Made by a program: the position numbers and the translations under genes
From: Thalassospira sp. ER-Se-21-Dark
GTDB lineage: Bacteria > Pseudomonadota > Alphaproteobacteria > Rhodospirillales > Thalassospiraceae
Assembly (NCBI RefSeq): GCF_017922435.1
Contig: NZ_VDEZ01000007.1
Coordinates: 1-64,000 of the forward strand
Length of the DNA: 64,000 bases
Reading direction: 5' to 3'
The notes under the pieces: model-generated
Database searches by the model: none
What the model saw: only the letters and a program-made list of their open reading frames with translations
What the model was told of the DNA's origin: nothing
In this document: positions 46,897 to 55,976 of the stretch, piece by piece
Layout: each line of letters starts with the position of its first letter
Numbering within the stretch: position 1 is the stretch's first letter

Positions 46897-47678
46897 TGAC
46901 CCAGATGAACGAACCGCTTCTGCGCGTTGACAACCTGACCATGATGTATGGCGACCGCGTTGGCTGCAAAGATGTCAGCTTTGAACTCCGCCCCGGTGAA
47001 GTTCTTGGCATCGTTGGCGAGTCCGGATCTGGCAAGTCCACTTTGCTGCGCAGCATTTCCGCCCAGCAGGAACCGACCAGGGGGACGGTTGAATATCAGA
47101 CCCGCATTGATGGCGTGCGCGATGTGTATCAAATGTCCGAAGCCCAGCGTCGCCTTTTGATGCGCACCGATTGGGCCTTTGTGAATCAGAACCCGCGTGA
47201 TGGTCTGCGCATGAATGTCAGTGCCGGGGCCAACATTGGCGAACGACTGATGGCGATTGGTGACCGTCATTACGGCAACATCCGCAGCAATGCGGACAGC
47301 TGGCTTGGCAAGGTTGAAATCGCGTCAGAACGCCTTGATGACCTGCCATCGACCTTTTCGGGCGGCATGCAGCAACGTTTGCAGATTGCCCGCAACCTCG
47401 TAACCAGCCCGCGCCTCGTCTTTATGGACGAACCCACGGGTGGGCTTGATGTCTCTGTTCAGGCCAGATTGCTCGATCTGCTGCGCGGGCTGGTTCACGA
47501 CCTTAATCTTGCGGTGATCATCGTCACCCACGATTTGGCAGTGGCACGACTTCTTTCGCACCGGCTGATGGTGATGCAACAGGGCAAGGTCATTGAACAT
47601 GGCCTGACCGATCAGGTCCTTGACGACCCGCAGCATCCCTATACGCAGCTGCTTGTTTCTTCCATTCTGCAAAACTGA
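46896..47678 (+). CDS. phnK: C-P lyase ATPase PhnK
   Basis: ABC-type ATPase that binds the PhnGHIJ core rather than a permease. 260 residues. Walker A GESGSGKST, signature FSGGMQQRLQIARNL, Walker B LVFMDEPTGGLDVSVQARLL, switch VIIVTHDLAV. The region WAFVNQNPRDGLRMNVSAGANIGERLMAIG is specific to PhnK. It resembles oligopeptide-transport ATPases, but context decides. Confidence 0.95.
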   Translation: MTQMNEPLLRVDNLTMMYGDRVGCKDVSFELRPGEVLGIVGESGSGKSTLLRSISAQQEPTRGTVEYQTRIDGVRDVYQMSEAQRRLLMRTDWAFVNQNPRDGLRMNVSAGANIGERLMAIGDRHYGNIRSNADSWLGKVEIASERLDDLPSTFSGGMQQRLQIARNLVTSPRLVFMDEPTGGLDVSVQARLLDLLRGLVHDLNLAVIIVTHDLAVARLLSHRLMVMQQGKVIEHGLTDQVLDDPQHPYTQLLVSSILQN

Positions 47679-47692
47679 CCGGGGCGAAGAAA

Positions 47693-48397
47693 ATGTCTGA
47701 AATGCTTCATGCTCAAAACGTTGCCAAAAGCTTTACCCTGCACACACAGGGCAGCGTGACCATCCCGGTTTTCGAAGGTGTTGAATTCATGCTTTCGGCG
47801 AGCGAATGCATCGCGCTGACCGGTGAATCCGGTTCGGGGAAAAGTACCTTTATGCGCATGCTTTATGCCAATTACACATGCTCTCACGGCTCCATCAAGG
47901 TGTTCCACGATGGCGACTGGCTGGATATCACCACCGCCAGCCCGCATTCGATACTGGAAATCCGCAAGCGCACGCTGGGATATGTTTCGCAGTTCCTGCG
48001 CGTGATCCCGCGTGTGCCGACCCTTGATATCGTTGCCGAACCGCTGGTGGCCCTTGGCACGGATCGCAAGACCGCCACTGACAAGGCACGTGATCTTTTG
48101 ACCCGCCTTCGCATCCCGGAACGTTTGTGGCAGCTTTCGCCGCTGACCTTTTCAGGTGGGGAACAGCAACGGGTGAATATTGCGCGTGGCTTTATTGCCG
48201 ATTATCCGATCATGCTACTCGATGAACCGACCGCATCGCTTGACGCCCAAAATCGCGCCACAGTTCTGGCGCTGATTGAAGAAGCCAAAAGCCGTGGGGC
48301 CGCGATTGCCGGTATTTTCCATGACCACGAAACCCGTGACGCCGTCTGCACCGGGTCGTTTGATGTGACTTCGTTTAAAGTTGGGGCCAATGACTGA
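47693..48397 (+). CDS. phnL: C-P lyase ATPase PhnL
   Basis: Second soluble ABC ATPase of the pathway, needed for the ribosyl-transfer step and associating with PhnK. 234 residues. Walker A GESGSGKST, the Q-loop region YVSQFLRVIPRVPTLDIVAEPL typical of PhnL, signature FSGGEQQRVNIARGF, Walker B IMLLDEPTASLDAQNR and switch histidine in IFHDHETRDAV. It starts 14 bases after phnK and overlaps the phnM start by 8 bases. Confidence 0.95.
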   Translation: MSEMLHAQNVAKSFTLHTQGSVTIPVFEGVEFMLSASECIALTGESGSGKSTFMRMLYANYTCSHGSIKVFHDGDWLDITTASPHSILEIRKRTLGYVSQFLRVIPRVPTLDIVAEPLVALGTDRKTATDKARDLLTRLRIPERLWQLSPLTFSGGEQQRVNIARGFIADYPIMLLDEPTASLDAQNRATVLALIEEAKSRGAAIAGIFHDHETRDAVCTGSFDVTSFKVGAND

Positions 48398-49532
48398 ACA
48401 GATTTTTACCAATGCCAAACTCGTTCTGGCCAACGAAGTCATTGATGGCGCCGTGCAGGTCAAGGACGGAAAGATCAGCGATATTTCTGATCGACCGTCC
48501 AACATCCCGGGCGCAGAGGACATGGGTGGCGATTATCTGATGCCGGGCCTGGTCGAGTTGCATACCGACAATCTCGACAAACATCTGACGCCGCGCCCCA
48601 AGACCCGCTGGCCGGCGACAGCCGCCGTTGTCGCGCATGACAACCAAGTTGCGAGTGCCGGGATCACCACCGTGTTTGATGCAGTATCCATCGGTGACGT
48701 CAATGAAGGCTCAGAACGCATTGTCAGACTGATTGAATCGGTCCATGCCCTTGAACACGCGCTGGAAAATGAATTGCTGCGTGCGGATCATAAACTGCAT
48801 CTGCGCTGCGAAACATCATTCCCCGGCATGGTCGAGGCCCTTGGTCAATTGATCGACCTGCCACTGGTCAGCATGCTTTCGGTGATGGATCACACACCGG
48901 GCCAGCGCCAGTTCGTCAGCCTTGATGCCTATTACACCTACTATCAGGGCAAATATGGCCTGAACGACGAGGAAATGCGCAAATTCATCGCCACCCGCCG
49001 TCGCGATGCAGAGCTTTATTCCGAAAAGCATCGCCGTCATGTGGTAGAGCAGGCCCATGCCAAGGGCCTGGCCCTTGCCAGCCATGATGACGCCACAGCC
49101 GAACACGTCGCCGAGGCGGTTGCAGACAAAATGACCGTGGCTGAATTCCCAACCACCCTTGAGGCTGCCAAGGCATCGCATGAAGGTGGGCTTGGTGTCA
49201 TGATGGGGGGCCCGAACCTTGTGCGCGGCGGATCGCATAGCGGCAATGTTGCGGCAGGCGAGCTGGCAAAACATGGCTATCTCGACATCATATCAAGCGA
49301 CTATGTTCCGCACAGTCTTTTGCACGGCGCGATGAAGCTGTTCGACGAGTTCGAAGGTTACGATCTGCCACGCGCCATTCGCACCGTGTCGCTTAATCCG
49401 GCGACCCAGGTCGGGCTTGATGATCGGGGCGAGATCGCGGTTGGCAAACGCGGTGATCTGATCCGTGTACATCATTCCCCGCACCATCCGATTGTACGCG
49501 GTGTCTGGCGCGAAGGTGTGCGGGTGTCATGA
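48390..49532 (+). CDS. phnM: Ribosyl-phosphonate triphosphate pyrophosphohydrolase PhnM
   Basis: Amidohydrolase that removes pyrophosphate from ribose-1-phosphonate triphosphate. 380 residues from ATG 48390; a TTG at 48381 would add three. Metal ligands: GLVELHTDNLDKH, H and D in LALASHDDATAEHV, and the final aspartate in DIISSDYVPHSLLHGA. The pre-catalytic TFDAVSIGD-like block reads TTVFDAVSIGDVNEG. It overlaps phnN by 4 bases. Confidence 0.96.
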   Translation: MTEQIFTNAKLVLANEVIDGAVQVKDGKISDISDRPSNIPGAEDMGGDYLMPGLVELHTDNLDKHLTPRPKTRWPATAAVVAHDNQVASAGITTVFDAVSIGDVNEGSERIVRLIESVHALEHALENELLRADHKLHLRCETSFPGMVEALGQLIDLPLVSMLSVMDHTPGQRQFVSLDAYYTYYQGKYGLNDEEMRKFIATRRRDAELYSEKHRRHVVEQAHAKGLALASHDDATAEHVAEAVADKMTVAEFPTTLEAAKASHEGGLGVMMGGPNLVRGGSHSGNVAAGELAKHGYLDIISSDYVPHSLLHGAMKLFDEFEGYDLPRAIRTVSLNPATQVGLDDRGEIAVGKRGDLIRVHHSPHHPIVRGVWREGVRVS

Positions 49533-50134
49533 CCGGCGCGCCTGCACATAATTGCAGATCAGGATATGGACTTTTGGTCCTTGTCGTCGGCCCAAGTGGT
49601 GTTGGCAAGGACACTCTTCTTGATGCAGCACGCGAAAGACTGGCTGATGACAAGCAGTTCTGCTTTCCACGGCGCTGCATCACCCGCCCGGCCGGATCGG
49701 TTGGGGAAACACACATCCCCGTCCGGCCCGAAGATTTCGGGCAAATGGCACGTCAGGGGGCGTTCCTGCTGAGCTGGATGGCCCATGATCTGGGCTACGG
49801 CATCCCACGCCATGTTCTTGGCGAGGTCGAGGCGGGCAAAACCGTCATCGTCAATGTATCGCGCAGCGTAATTTCAGATGCCTGTGCCCTTGTTGGGCAA
49901 AACAACGTCCGGGTGATCAGCATCCGTGCCAGCAGCGAGGCATTGCGTAAACGGCTTGAGGCCCGCGGGCGCGAAGATGCCCTTGATATCGAACGGCGGC
50001 TTGCGCGCGCATCCGCCTATCAGGTTGAGGGCGATCATGTTGTTCATGTTGATAATGATGCCGATCTTGAAACCGGCATCGCGCGTTTCATCCACGCAAT
50101 TGAAATGCCCCAGCCAATTGCAAACCGCGCCTGA
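49529..50134 (+). CDS. phnN: Ribose 1,5-bisphosphate phosphokinase PhnN
   Basis: Phosphorylates ribose 1,5-bisphosphate to PRPP, the last step of phosphonate catabolism. 201 residues. Guanylate-kinase-like P-loop LVVGPSGVGKDTLL, then FPRRCITRPAGSVGETH and the LID-side LEARGREDALDIERRLARA. It closes the phnG-N operon before a strong terminator. Confidence 0.94.
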   Translation: MTGAPAHNCRSGYGLLVLVVGPSGVGKDTLLDAARERLADDKQFCFPRRCITRPAGSVGETHIPVRPEDFGQMARQGAFLLSWMAHDLGYGIPRHVLGEVEAGKTVIVNVSRSVISDACALVGQNNVRVISIRASSEALRKRLEARGREDALDIERRLARASAYQVEGDHVVHVDNDADLETGIARFIHAIEMPQPIANRA

Positions 50135-50151
50135 GGCAGTTTGAATCACCC

Positions 50152-50184
50152 AAAAATGCTGCACCTTAAAAGCGCAGCATTTTT
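50152..50184. terminator. Bidirectional terminator between phnN and DUF1045 gene
   Basis: A perfect 11-bp stem, AAAAATGCTGC with GCAGCATTTTT, has an 11-base loop. It overlaps the DUF1045 stop codon by two bases and serves both convergent operons. Confidence 0.9.
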
Positions 50185-50884
50185 AGCCCGCCAGCGGAAA
50201 ACGTTTCACCAGTTTGAACGGCTTCTGATCCCCCGGGTCACCAAACAGGCAGACTTCGCGAACGGTAAATGGTTCCTGACACAGCGGCGCGACCAAGCCT
50301 GACAGGGCAGTATTGAAGGGGTCGATCTGGTCGTCTGACAGCTTGTTGGTCAATGTCAGATGGAAGCGGAATTCTTCCATAACATAGGGATAGCCCCAGC
50401 GCACAAGATAGGCTTCCTGCCGATCCGTCAGACCGCTAGCACGGCGTTTGTTCATTGCCGCTTCGTCTTCGGGCTGGCGAAAGTCATCGAGTTCGCGCAC
50501 CAGTGTTGCCGCAAGGTCGGCCAGACCCCCGACAGGTTCGGTCGGAACAAGGGCCAGAAAATGACCAATCGCCTTTAAGACCAGATGCCCGCACGTTACC
50601 TGTGCAGTCGTTTTGCAAAGGCGCGAAACGGCTGCTTCCAGATCGCCACGATCCATGCCGTTTGGCAGTGCGAATGGCGGCTTCAGGGTACCATGAAAGC
50701 CGTATCGGCTCGGCGACGTGGTTGCCGCCACGATCTCGGCCTCTGTCAGGCCCGCAAAAATTGGACGGACCAACTGGTTTCCGGTTTCCGGATCACGCCC
50801 CAGCCAAGCATTGCCAAACTGCCCCAACGCGCTTTGCGGTTCTGGCGCATAATAAAGCGCGTAACGTTGATACTGGTCGGTCAT
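50183..50884 (-). CDS. DUF1045 phosphonate-operon protein, 2H-phosphoesterase-like
   Basis: 233 residues from ATG 50884; a TTG at 50914 would add ten. It starts YQRYALYYAPEPQSALGQFGNAWLGRD, the DUF1045 hallmark. Two H-x-T-x motifs are visible, GFHGTLKPPF (about residue 65) and FRFHLTLTNKL (about residue 175), the arrangement of the 2H phosphoesterase superfamily that opens cyclic phosphates. Since phnP (cyclic phosphodiesterase) is absent here, this protein may open 5-phosphoribosyl-1,2-cyclic phosphate. The 94-base gap to the acetyltransferase gene leaves open whether it is in the phnCDE operon. Confidence 0.85.
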   Translation of the reverse strand: MTDQYQRYALYYAPEPQSALGQFGNAWLGRDPETGNQLVRPIFAGLTEAEIVAATTSPSRYGFHGTLKPPFALPNGMDRGDLEAAVSRLCKTTAQVTCGHLVLKAIGHFLALVPTEPVGGLADLAATLVRELDDFRQPEDEAAMNKRRASGLTDRQEAYLVRWGYPYVMEEFRFHLTLTNKLSDDQIDPFNTALSGLVAPLCQEPFTVREVCLFGDPGDQKPFKLVKRFPLAG

Positions 50885-50978
50885 GAGTGAACTCTGGAAA
50901 CGGTGACGCGGCAAGAAATGCCGAAGTTCAGTAGCTTAACCTTCGGCGTCCATCATAACACTGAGAAATATTGATCGG

Positions 50979-51626
50979 TTAAACCGTATCGTATTTCAGG
51001 CAAAAGTCACGCACCGGAAGCGTTCGGAAATCCTGCAATCTTTCGCGCAGCACTTCATGCGACCAATCCCACCAGCGAATGCGCAACAGGGCATTGACGA
51101 TGTCTGCCTCAAACCGAGGGCGGAGGGGGACTGCCGGAATACCTGTCACAATCGTGTAGGGCGCGACATCCTTGGTAACCACCGCACCAGATCCGACGAC
51201 CGAACCAATGCCGATGGTGACACCACCCTGCACAATCGCGCCATGCCCGATCCAGACATCATGTTCCAAACGCACACGTTTTTCACGACGCCAGTCAAAG
51301 AACGCCGGGTCGTCTTCGCCCAGTTTATAGGCGCTGGAACGATACTGGAAATGGTGCATCGACGCCCGATCCATCGGATGCTGTCCCGGGTTGATGCGGG
51401 TATGGGCAGCGATATTCACGAACTTGCCGATGTCGGAATAGATGATCTCGCTGTCATTCACGACATAGGAATAGTCATCCATTTTCGTTTCGCGCATCGA
51501 GGTACGTGCACCAACTTCGGTCCAGATCCCCATTTCGCAATCAACGACAATCGCTGTTTGGTCAATCGTGGGCTGTTCCGACAATGCCTTCATTGCCGGT
51601 TTGGCCTGCGTAATCTTAAACGCCAT
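50979..51626 (-). CDS. Phosphonate-associated hexapeptide acetyltransferase
   Basis: 215 residues. A left-handed beta-helix with hexapeptide repeats runs through the protein ([46 protein letters not shown]), with the CatB/LacA-type [16 protein letters not shown] closing it. A loop [24 protein letters not shown] holds the likely catalytic histidine. Matches the 'phosphonate metabolism transferase' family that accompanies C-P lyase and probably acetylates aminoalkylphosphonates. It follows phnE by 2 bases. Confidence 0.9.
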   Translation of the reverse strand: MAFKITQAKPAMKALSEQPTIDQTAIVVDCEMGIWTEVGARTSMRETKMDDYSYVVNDSEIIYSDIGKFVNIAAHTRINPGQHPMDRASMHHFQYRSSAYKLGEDDPAFFDWRREKRVRLEHDVWIGHGAIVQGGVTIGIGSVVGSGAVVTKDVAPYTIVTGIPAVPLRPRFEADIVNALLRIRWWDWSHEVLRERLQDFRTLPVRDFCLKYDTV

Positions 51627-51628
51627 GA

Positions 51629-52441
51629 TCAGGTCACCAGTTTACGCAGACGCTGGGACACCATATCGAGCAGGCTGACCGAGATAATGATGATGATCAT
51701 GACTGCCGCTGTTTCCGCGTAATAGAAGCCACGGATATATTCCCAAAGCACCATGCCAATGCCGCCAGCCCCGACAATGCCCAGCACAGTGGCAGAGCGC
51801 ACGTTGCTCTCGAAACGATAGAGCGAATAGGAAATCCACAACGGCAAAACCTGCGGGATCACGCCAAAGATGACTTCCTGAAGCGCATTGGCGCCCGTTG
51901 CACGAATGCCTTCGACCGGTTCGGGATCAATCGCCTCGACCGCCTCGGAAAACAGTTTGGCAAGCACACCCGTGGTGTGAATCCAAAGGGCCAGGACACC
52001 GGCAAACGGGCCAAGGCCGACCGCAACAACGAACAACATGGCAAAGACCATTTCGTTGATCGCGCGGAAGGAATCCATCAGGCGACGGACCGGCTGATAG
52101 ACCCAGACAGGGACGATATTTTCAGAAGAAAGAATACCAAACGGGATCGAACAAACGATGGAAAGCGCTGTGCCCCAGATCGCAATCTGGATGGTGATCC
52201 ACATTTCTGCGACATACATCTTCCACATCAGGAAGTCGGGCGGGAAGAAGCCCTCGGCAAAGTCGACCATGTTGCCGCTGTTTTCAAACAGCGCCATCGG
52301 GCGCATATCTGCCCCCTCCCACGACATGGCCAGAAGTCCAAGGATGATCGCCCAAAGCAGGAAGCTTGATGCCGACCGTTTAAGGTCACGCGGCGGAAGC
52401 TCCGTTGCGACAGATGATGTCGAAGAAATGCTGCTGTTCAT
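51629..52441 (-). CDS. phnE: Phosphonate ABC transporter permease PhnE
   Basis: 270 residues with about six helices. It has the typical [28 protein letters not shown], then [21 protein letters not shown] and the EAA-type loop [35 protein letters not shown] that docks on PhnC. There is one phnE copy where many alphaproteobacteria have two (PhnE1/E2). A hairpin lies between phnD and this gene. Confidence 0.95.
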   Translation of the reverse strand: MNSSISSTSSVATELPPRDLKRSASSFLLWAIILGLLAMSWEGADMRPMALFENSGNMVDFAEGFFPPDFLMWKMYVAEMWITIQIAIWGTALSIVCSIPFGILSSENIVPVWVYQPVRRLMDSFRAINEMVFAMLFVVAVGLGPFAGVLALWIHTTGVLAKLFSEAVEAIDPEPVEGIRATGANALQEVIFGVIPQVLPLWISYSLYRFESNVRSATVLGIVGAGGIGMVLWEYIRGFYYAETAAVMIIIIISVSLLDMVSQRLRKLVT

Positions 52442-52467
52442 CGTTCAAATCCCGGAATTAAAAGCAA

Positions 52468-52498
52468 ACAGGGAGCGCACTTTTAATGCACTCCCTGT
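52468..52498 (-). other. Intercistronic hairpin between phnD and phnE
   Basis: ACAGGGAG pairs with CTCCCTGT, extended by GCA/TGC after one mismatch, with a 7-base loop. The minus-strand side has no T-run. It starts 11 bases after the phnD stop and probably protects or trims the abundant phnD message. Confidence 0.6.
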
Positions 52499-52509
52499 CG
52501 AAAAGTCGG

Positions 52510-53526
52510 TTACTGGTAGGCAACCAGGATGTCGAGTTCAGCAAGTTTCTTGTCGATCTCGGCAACGCGTTCTGCTTTTTCTTCAGCAGAAAGTTCTTCG
52601 GTGTTCTGGATTTTCAGCTTGTCCTTGAACAGGGCCAGCTGACGGATCGGGTAAAGCTGCGCGTTCGAGCTTTCCATGAAAAGGCCCATGCCATCGGAGT
52701 TGTTGGCAAGAACTTCTTTCGCGCTTTCAACATCGCCGAAACGACCGTAACCAAGGAAGAATGCCTTGATTTCGGATTTGAGTTCGCGCGACAGGTCTTT
52801 ACGGTAAACCATCGGGTCAGACGGGATCAGCGGCGAGGTCCAGATGACTTTAACCTTGTCGGTGATTTCCGGCTTGTTCATTTTGGTACGGCCAAGCTGC
52901 TCGGAGTTGTTGGCAGCAACATCAACCTGCTTGTTGGCAGTCGCCATCAGGTTGGTTTCGTGGTTGGCGTTACGAACAGTCTTGAAGCATTCCTTCGGGT
53001 CAACGCCGTTTTTAGCGAAGACATAATAGGACGGAACCAGGAAGCCCGAGGTCGAGTTCGGATCACCGATACCGAAGTTCAGCGAACCATCACATTTCAG
53101 CATGTCTTCAAGGGTTTTGACCTTGTCGTTGTCAGCCTGCGTGATGATGTGGGAGTAGTAACCGTTCGAACCATCGGATTTGGAGGTCTGAACGAAGACT
53201 TCGCCACCGGCGCGGTCAACGGCTTCCATTGCCGACTTGTTACCGAACCAGCCAACATGAACCTTGCCAAAGCGCATGCCTTCGATGATGCCGGCATAAT
53301 CCGGTGCAAAGAATGCCTCGACGTCTTTGCCAAGAGCTTCTTCCATGTCATCGATCAGCGGCTGCCACTGAGCTTTGAGGTTGGAAGTAGATTCGGTCGA
53401 AATGATACCGAAAACGATGGTTTCCGGATCCTGTTCGAGCGGCTTGAATTCAACATCGGCCTTGGCAACAACGGATGCCAGCATCGTGGCCGCAAATGCT
53501 GCGGATGCGATTGTCTTAACGTTCAT
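52510..53526 (-). CDS. phnD: Phosphonate ABC transporter substrate-binding protein PhnD
   Basis: Periplasmic receptor for alkylphosphonates. 338 residues from ATG 53526, with AGGGGA 8 bases upstream; the longer frame reads back toward phnC and is not needed. Signal peptide TIASAAFAATMLASVVAKA. Body: TIVFGIISTESTSNLKAQWQPL, the phosphonate-loop FGKVHVGWFGNKSA, FGIGDPNSTSGFLVPSYYVF and VIWTSPLIPSDPMVYRKDL. A coiled C-terminal helix (LSAEEKAERVAEIDKKLAEL) ends the protein. Confidence 0.96.
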   Translation of the reverse strand: MNVKTIASAAFAATMLASVVAKADVEFKPLEQDPETIVFGIISTESTSNLKAQWQPLIDDMEEALGKDVEAFFAPDYAGIIEGMRFGKVHVGWFGNKSAMEAVDRAGGEVFVQTSKSDGSNGYYSHIITQADNDKVKTLEDMLKCDGSLNFGIGDPNSTSGFLVPSYYVFAKNGVDPKECFKTVRNANHETNLMATANKQVDVAANNSEQLGRTKMNKPEITDKVKVIWTSPLIPSDPMVYRKDLSRELKSEIKAFFLGYGRFGDVESAKEVLANNSDGMGLFMESSNAQLYPIRQLALFKDKLKIQNTEELSAEEKAERVAEIDKKLAELDILVAYQ

Positions 53527-53596
53527 AAGAAGTCCCCTGTCAGAATAGATTTCGACATGTTTCGAGAAGGTAAGGCAGTCATGACAACTGGCCCGG

Positions 53597-54442
53597 CTAG
53601 CTTGTTGCGACAGCCAGGTCCTTTTCTGCGATGGGCCGTGTAACTGGCTCTGCGGCCTTTGCCGCACCATCGGCAAAAAGTTCGGAAGAATGTTCGCCGT
53701 AAAGTTCCTGAAGGAATTGCGGCGTCAGTTCGCTTGACGGTCCGTCAAAAACGACTTCACCATCGCGCATGGCGATGGTGCGTTTGCAGTAGTCTTTTGC
53801 GTAATCAACCTGATGAAGCGATACGATGACGGTGACGTTGTCTTCGCGGTTCACACGATCAAGCGTGTTCATCACCTTGCGGGACGAAGCCGGGTCAAGC
53901 GATGCAATCGGCTCGTCGGCAAGAATAAGGCGGGCACCCTGTGTGATAGTGCGGGCAATTGCCGCGCGCTGTTGCTGACCACCCGAAAGGTTACGCGCCT
54001 TTTTCGACGCATGGGCATCAATGCCAACACGATGAAGCGCACTCATAGCGCGCATCTTTTCGGTTTTGGTAAACAGACCAAGCGAGCCGCGCCATGCCGG
54101 AACACGGCCCAAAAGCCCCATCAGGACATTGGTCAGAACCGAAAGGCGGCTAACCAGATTGAACTGCTGGAAAACAACACCAATCTCGGAGCGCACCTTG
54201 CGGGCACCGCGCGAAATCTTGCCGTTTTCCTGAATGGTTTCGCCAAACACGACGATCTTGCCGCCATCGCGATCACCGCGCAGCAAACCGGCAATATGAC
54301 GGATCAGTGTGGATTTACCCGAACCCGATGCGCCAATCAGCGCCACCATCTCGCCTTCCCGCACCTGCAGTTTGACGCCGCTAAGCGCACGCTTGTCACG
54401 GGTAAAGCTTTTGTTCAGTCCAGAGATATCTACAACCAGCAT
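53597..54442 (-). CDS. phnC: Phosphonate ABC transporter ATPase PhnC
   Basis: 281 residues from ATG 54442 (a TTG directly before is in frame). Walker A GASGSGKST, signature NLSGGQQQRAAIAR, Walker B LILADEPIASLDPASSRKVM, switch VIVSLHQVDYA. VVFQQFNLVSRLSVLTNVLMGLLGRVPAWRGS is the PhnC-type Q-loop. First gene of phnCDE-acetyltransferase; the upstream region holds a second PhnF-like half-site. Confidence 0.95.
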   Translation of the reverse strand: MLVVDISGLNKSFTRDKRALSGVKLQVREGEMVALIGASGSGKSTLIRHIAGLLRGDRDGGKIVVFGETIQENGKISRGARKVRSEIGVVFQQFNLVSRLSVLTNVLMGLLGRVPAWRGSLGLFTKTEKMRAMSALHRVGIDAHASKKARNLSGGQQQRAAIARTITQGARLILADEPIASLDPASSRKVMNTLDRVNREDNVTVIVSLHQVDYAKDYCKRTIAMRDGEVVFDGPSSELTPQFLQELYGEHSSELFADGAAKAAEPVTRPIAEKDLAVATS

Positions 54443-54746
54443 CAAAAGAGTCGCCTGAATGTGTTTCGCTGGATGAAGAAGCTACGCACAAACCGCGACT
54501 CTACGGTGACAGTGATATTACAGTTCGATGATTACGCAGAGCATATCGCCCCGACAACAATTAAACTTGTCTATACATCAAGAATTCATCGAAGTATTTA
54601 CCAGTAATTTCGACATTATTTCTGTAATATTTTCAAAATTCTCAACAAGAATTTGTCTGATGAATATCCAATTTTAAATCTACAGAACAGTCAAACATTC
54701 TGCATCAACCCTTTTGACACCGACACAGACACATCGACCACGAACT
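54443..54746. other. AT-rich regulatory region upstream of phnC
   Basis: 304 bases without a gene, noticeably richer in A and T than the flanks. It holds the phnC promoter and the 3' end of the Ldh2 transcript. Visible: the PhnF-like site below, a perfect AAATTCT-CAACA-AGAATTT hairpin at 54636-54654, and AATTTGTC at 54650-54657, identical to the half-repeat in the phnG operator. I found no convincing Pho box. Confidence 0.5.
54564..54580 (-). promoter_or_regulatory. PhnF-like site upstream of phnC
   Basis: On the minus strand the sequence reads TGATGTATAGACAAGTT (54580-54564), including TGTATAGACAA, one base different from a TGGTATAGACAA-type PhnF site. It shares the octamer GTATAGAC with the phnG operator and lies about 130 bases before phnC. 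Confidence 0.55.
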
Positions 54747-55742
54747 TTATTTAATTTGACTGATGGTCTCCATGACGTCGTCTTCGATCTCAAGGCCCTG
54801 CGCTTCGGCAAGTGCGCGCGCCTGCTTGCCGCGACGCCCTGGCAAACGCACGCCTTCTTCTGCCGCAATCTCGTTGGCAATATAGGCAAGGTGCTCCATT
54901 ACACCGACACCGCCGGTTGCCTTGGGATCAATGGCTATGATCAGTTGTCCAAGCGCAGGCGGCGCACCTTTGTCATCAAAAAGGGACGAAGACTGGTGGC
55001 CGAACTGTGCACCGGTAAGACCAGCCGCAAGAAGTTCCACCATCATGGCAAGTGCCGCCCCCTTGACCCCACCTGCCGGGATCATCGTGCCATCAATGGC
55101 TTTCACGGCATCGGTGGTCGGATTGCCATCCACATCAAGCGCCCAGTCATCGGGAATGGCGACACCCTTTTGCTTGGCGGCCATGATCTTGCCGCGCGCG
55201 ACCTTTGAAAGTGCAAGGTCGATGATGATCGGATCACCGGCATCCCCGACCGGTACACCAAAGGCAATCGGGTTTGTGCCAAACATCGGGCGCCGCCCAC
55301 CCCATGCCGCCATGGCCGCCGGGGCATTGGCAAACATCATCGCCGCCAATCCCTTTTCTGCCAGACGTTCTACCGTAAGACCCATAACCCCCGCATGATG
55401 CGATCTGTGGATTGCGGCAATCGCAATACCCTGGGTGCGGGCCATATCGGGCAAGTGATCCATCATCAGATCCAGTGCCGGATAGGCAAATCCATGCTGC
55501 GCATCAATGCGCAAAACGCCAGGTGTCGGCTTTTCAAAGATCGGGCTGATCATGCCATCAACCTTGCCGACCTTTGCCTGCGCGCTATAGGCCGGCACGC
55601 GGCGAAAACCGTGTCCCCCTTGCCCGGATGCCTCGGCCGTGACAAGTGCCGTTGCGACCGAGGCCGCATTGTCTGCCCGCACATTGCAACGCATCAAAGT
55701 TTCGCACACAAGTGCGTGGGCATCTTTCACGGAAATCTTCAT
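54747..55742 (-). CDS. Ldh2-family malate/L-lactate dehydrogenase-type oxidoreductase
   Basis: NAD(P)-dependent 2-hydroxy- or 2-amino-acid dehydrogenase of the malate/L-sulfolactate family, with the family's own fold rather than a Rossmann fold. 331 residues from ATG 55742. Motifs: SGQGGHGFRRVPAY, AAIHRSHHAGVMGLTVERLAEKG with the catalytic His, FGTNPIAFGVPV and MIPAGGVKGAALAMMVELLA. Possible substrates include malate, sulfolactate, ureidoglycolate and piperideine-2-carboxylate; sequence alone does not decide. It lies upstream of phnC on the same strand but 304 bases away. Confidence 0.87.
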   Translation of the reverse strand: MKISVKDAHALVCETLMRCNVRADNAASVATALVTAEASGQGGHGFRRVPAYSAQAKVGKVDGMISPIFEKPTPGVLRIDAQHGFAYPALDLMMDHLPDMARTQGIAIAAIHRSHHAGVMGLTVERLAEKGLAAMMFANAPAAMAAWGGRRPMFGTNPIAFGVPVGDAGDPIIIDLALSKVARGKIMAAKQKGVAIPDDWALDVDGNPTTDAVKAIDGTMIPAGGVKGAALAMMVELLAAGLTGAQFGHQSSSLFDDKGAPPALGQLIIAIDPKATGGVGVMEHLAYIANEIAAEEGVRLPGRRGKQARALAEAQGLEIEDDVMETISQIK

Positions 55743-55976
55743 CGTCAGGTAACCTTGATTTTCAAAGTGGGGCTTTGGAACCGGGAAACGAGCGCAAGGA
55801 TCGTGCGCCTGCAGGATCCGTAACATAGCCACAAGCCATCCCTGCGCGCAAAGCCGTTTTGGGTGCGACCAGAAGCGCCTTTGGCGCAAACGACATTGAA
55901 AAATATGATACCATCACCAGAATTTGCGAATAACAGGATCGCGCGGAGGCCGCGCAAGCATTACAGGAATTCAGAT

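Noticed and set aside
52486-53643. 385-codon plus-strand open frame
   Set aside because: Mirror of phnD; the phnD reading has a signal peptide and family motifs.
54603-54746. Pho box upstream of phnC
   Set aside because: Only partial CTGTAAT/CTGTTC-like pieces without the required 11-base spacing.
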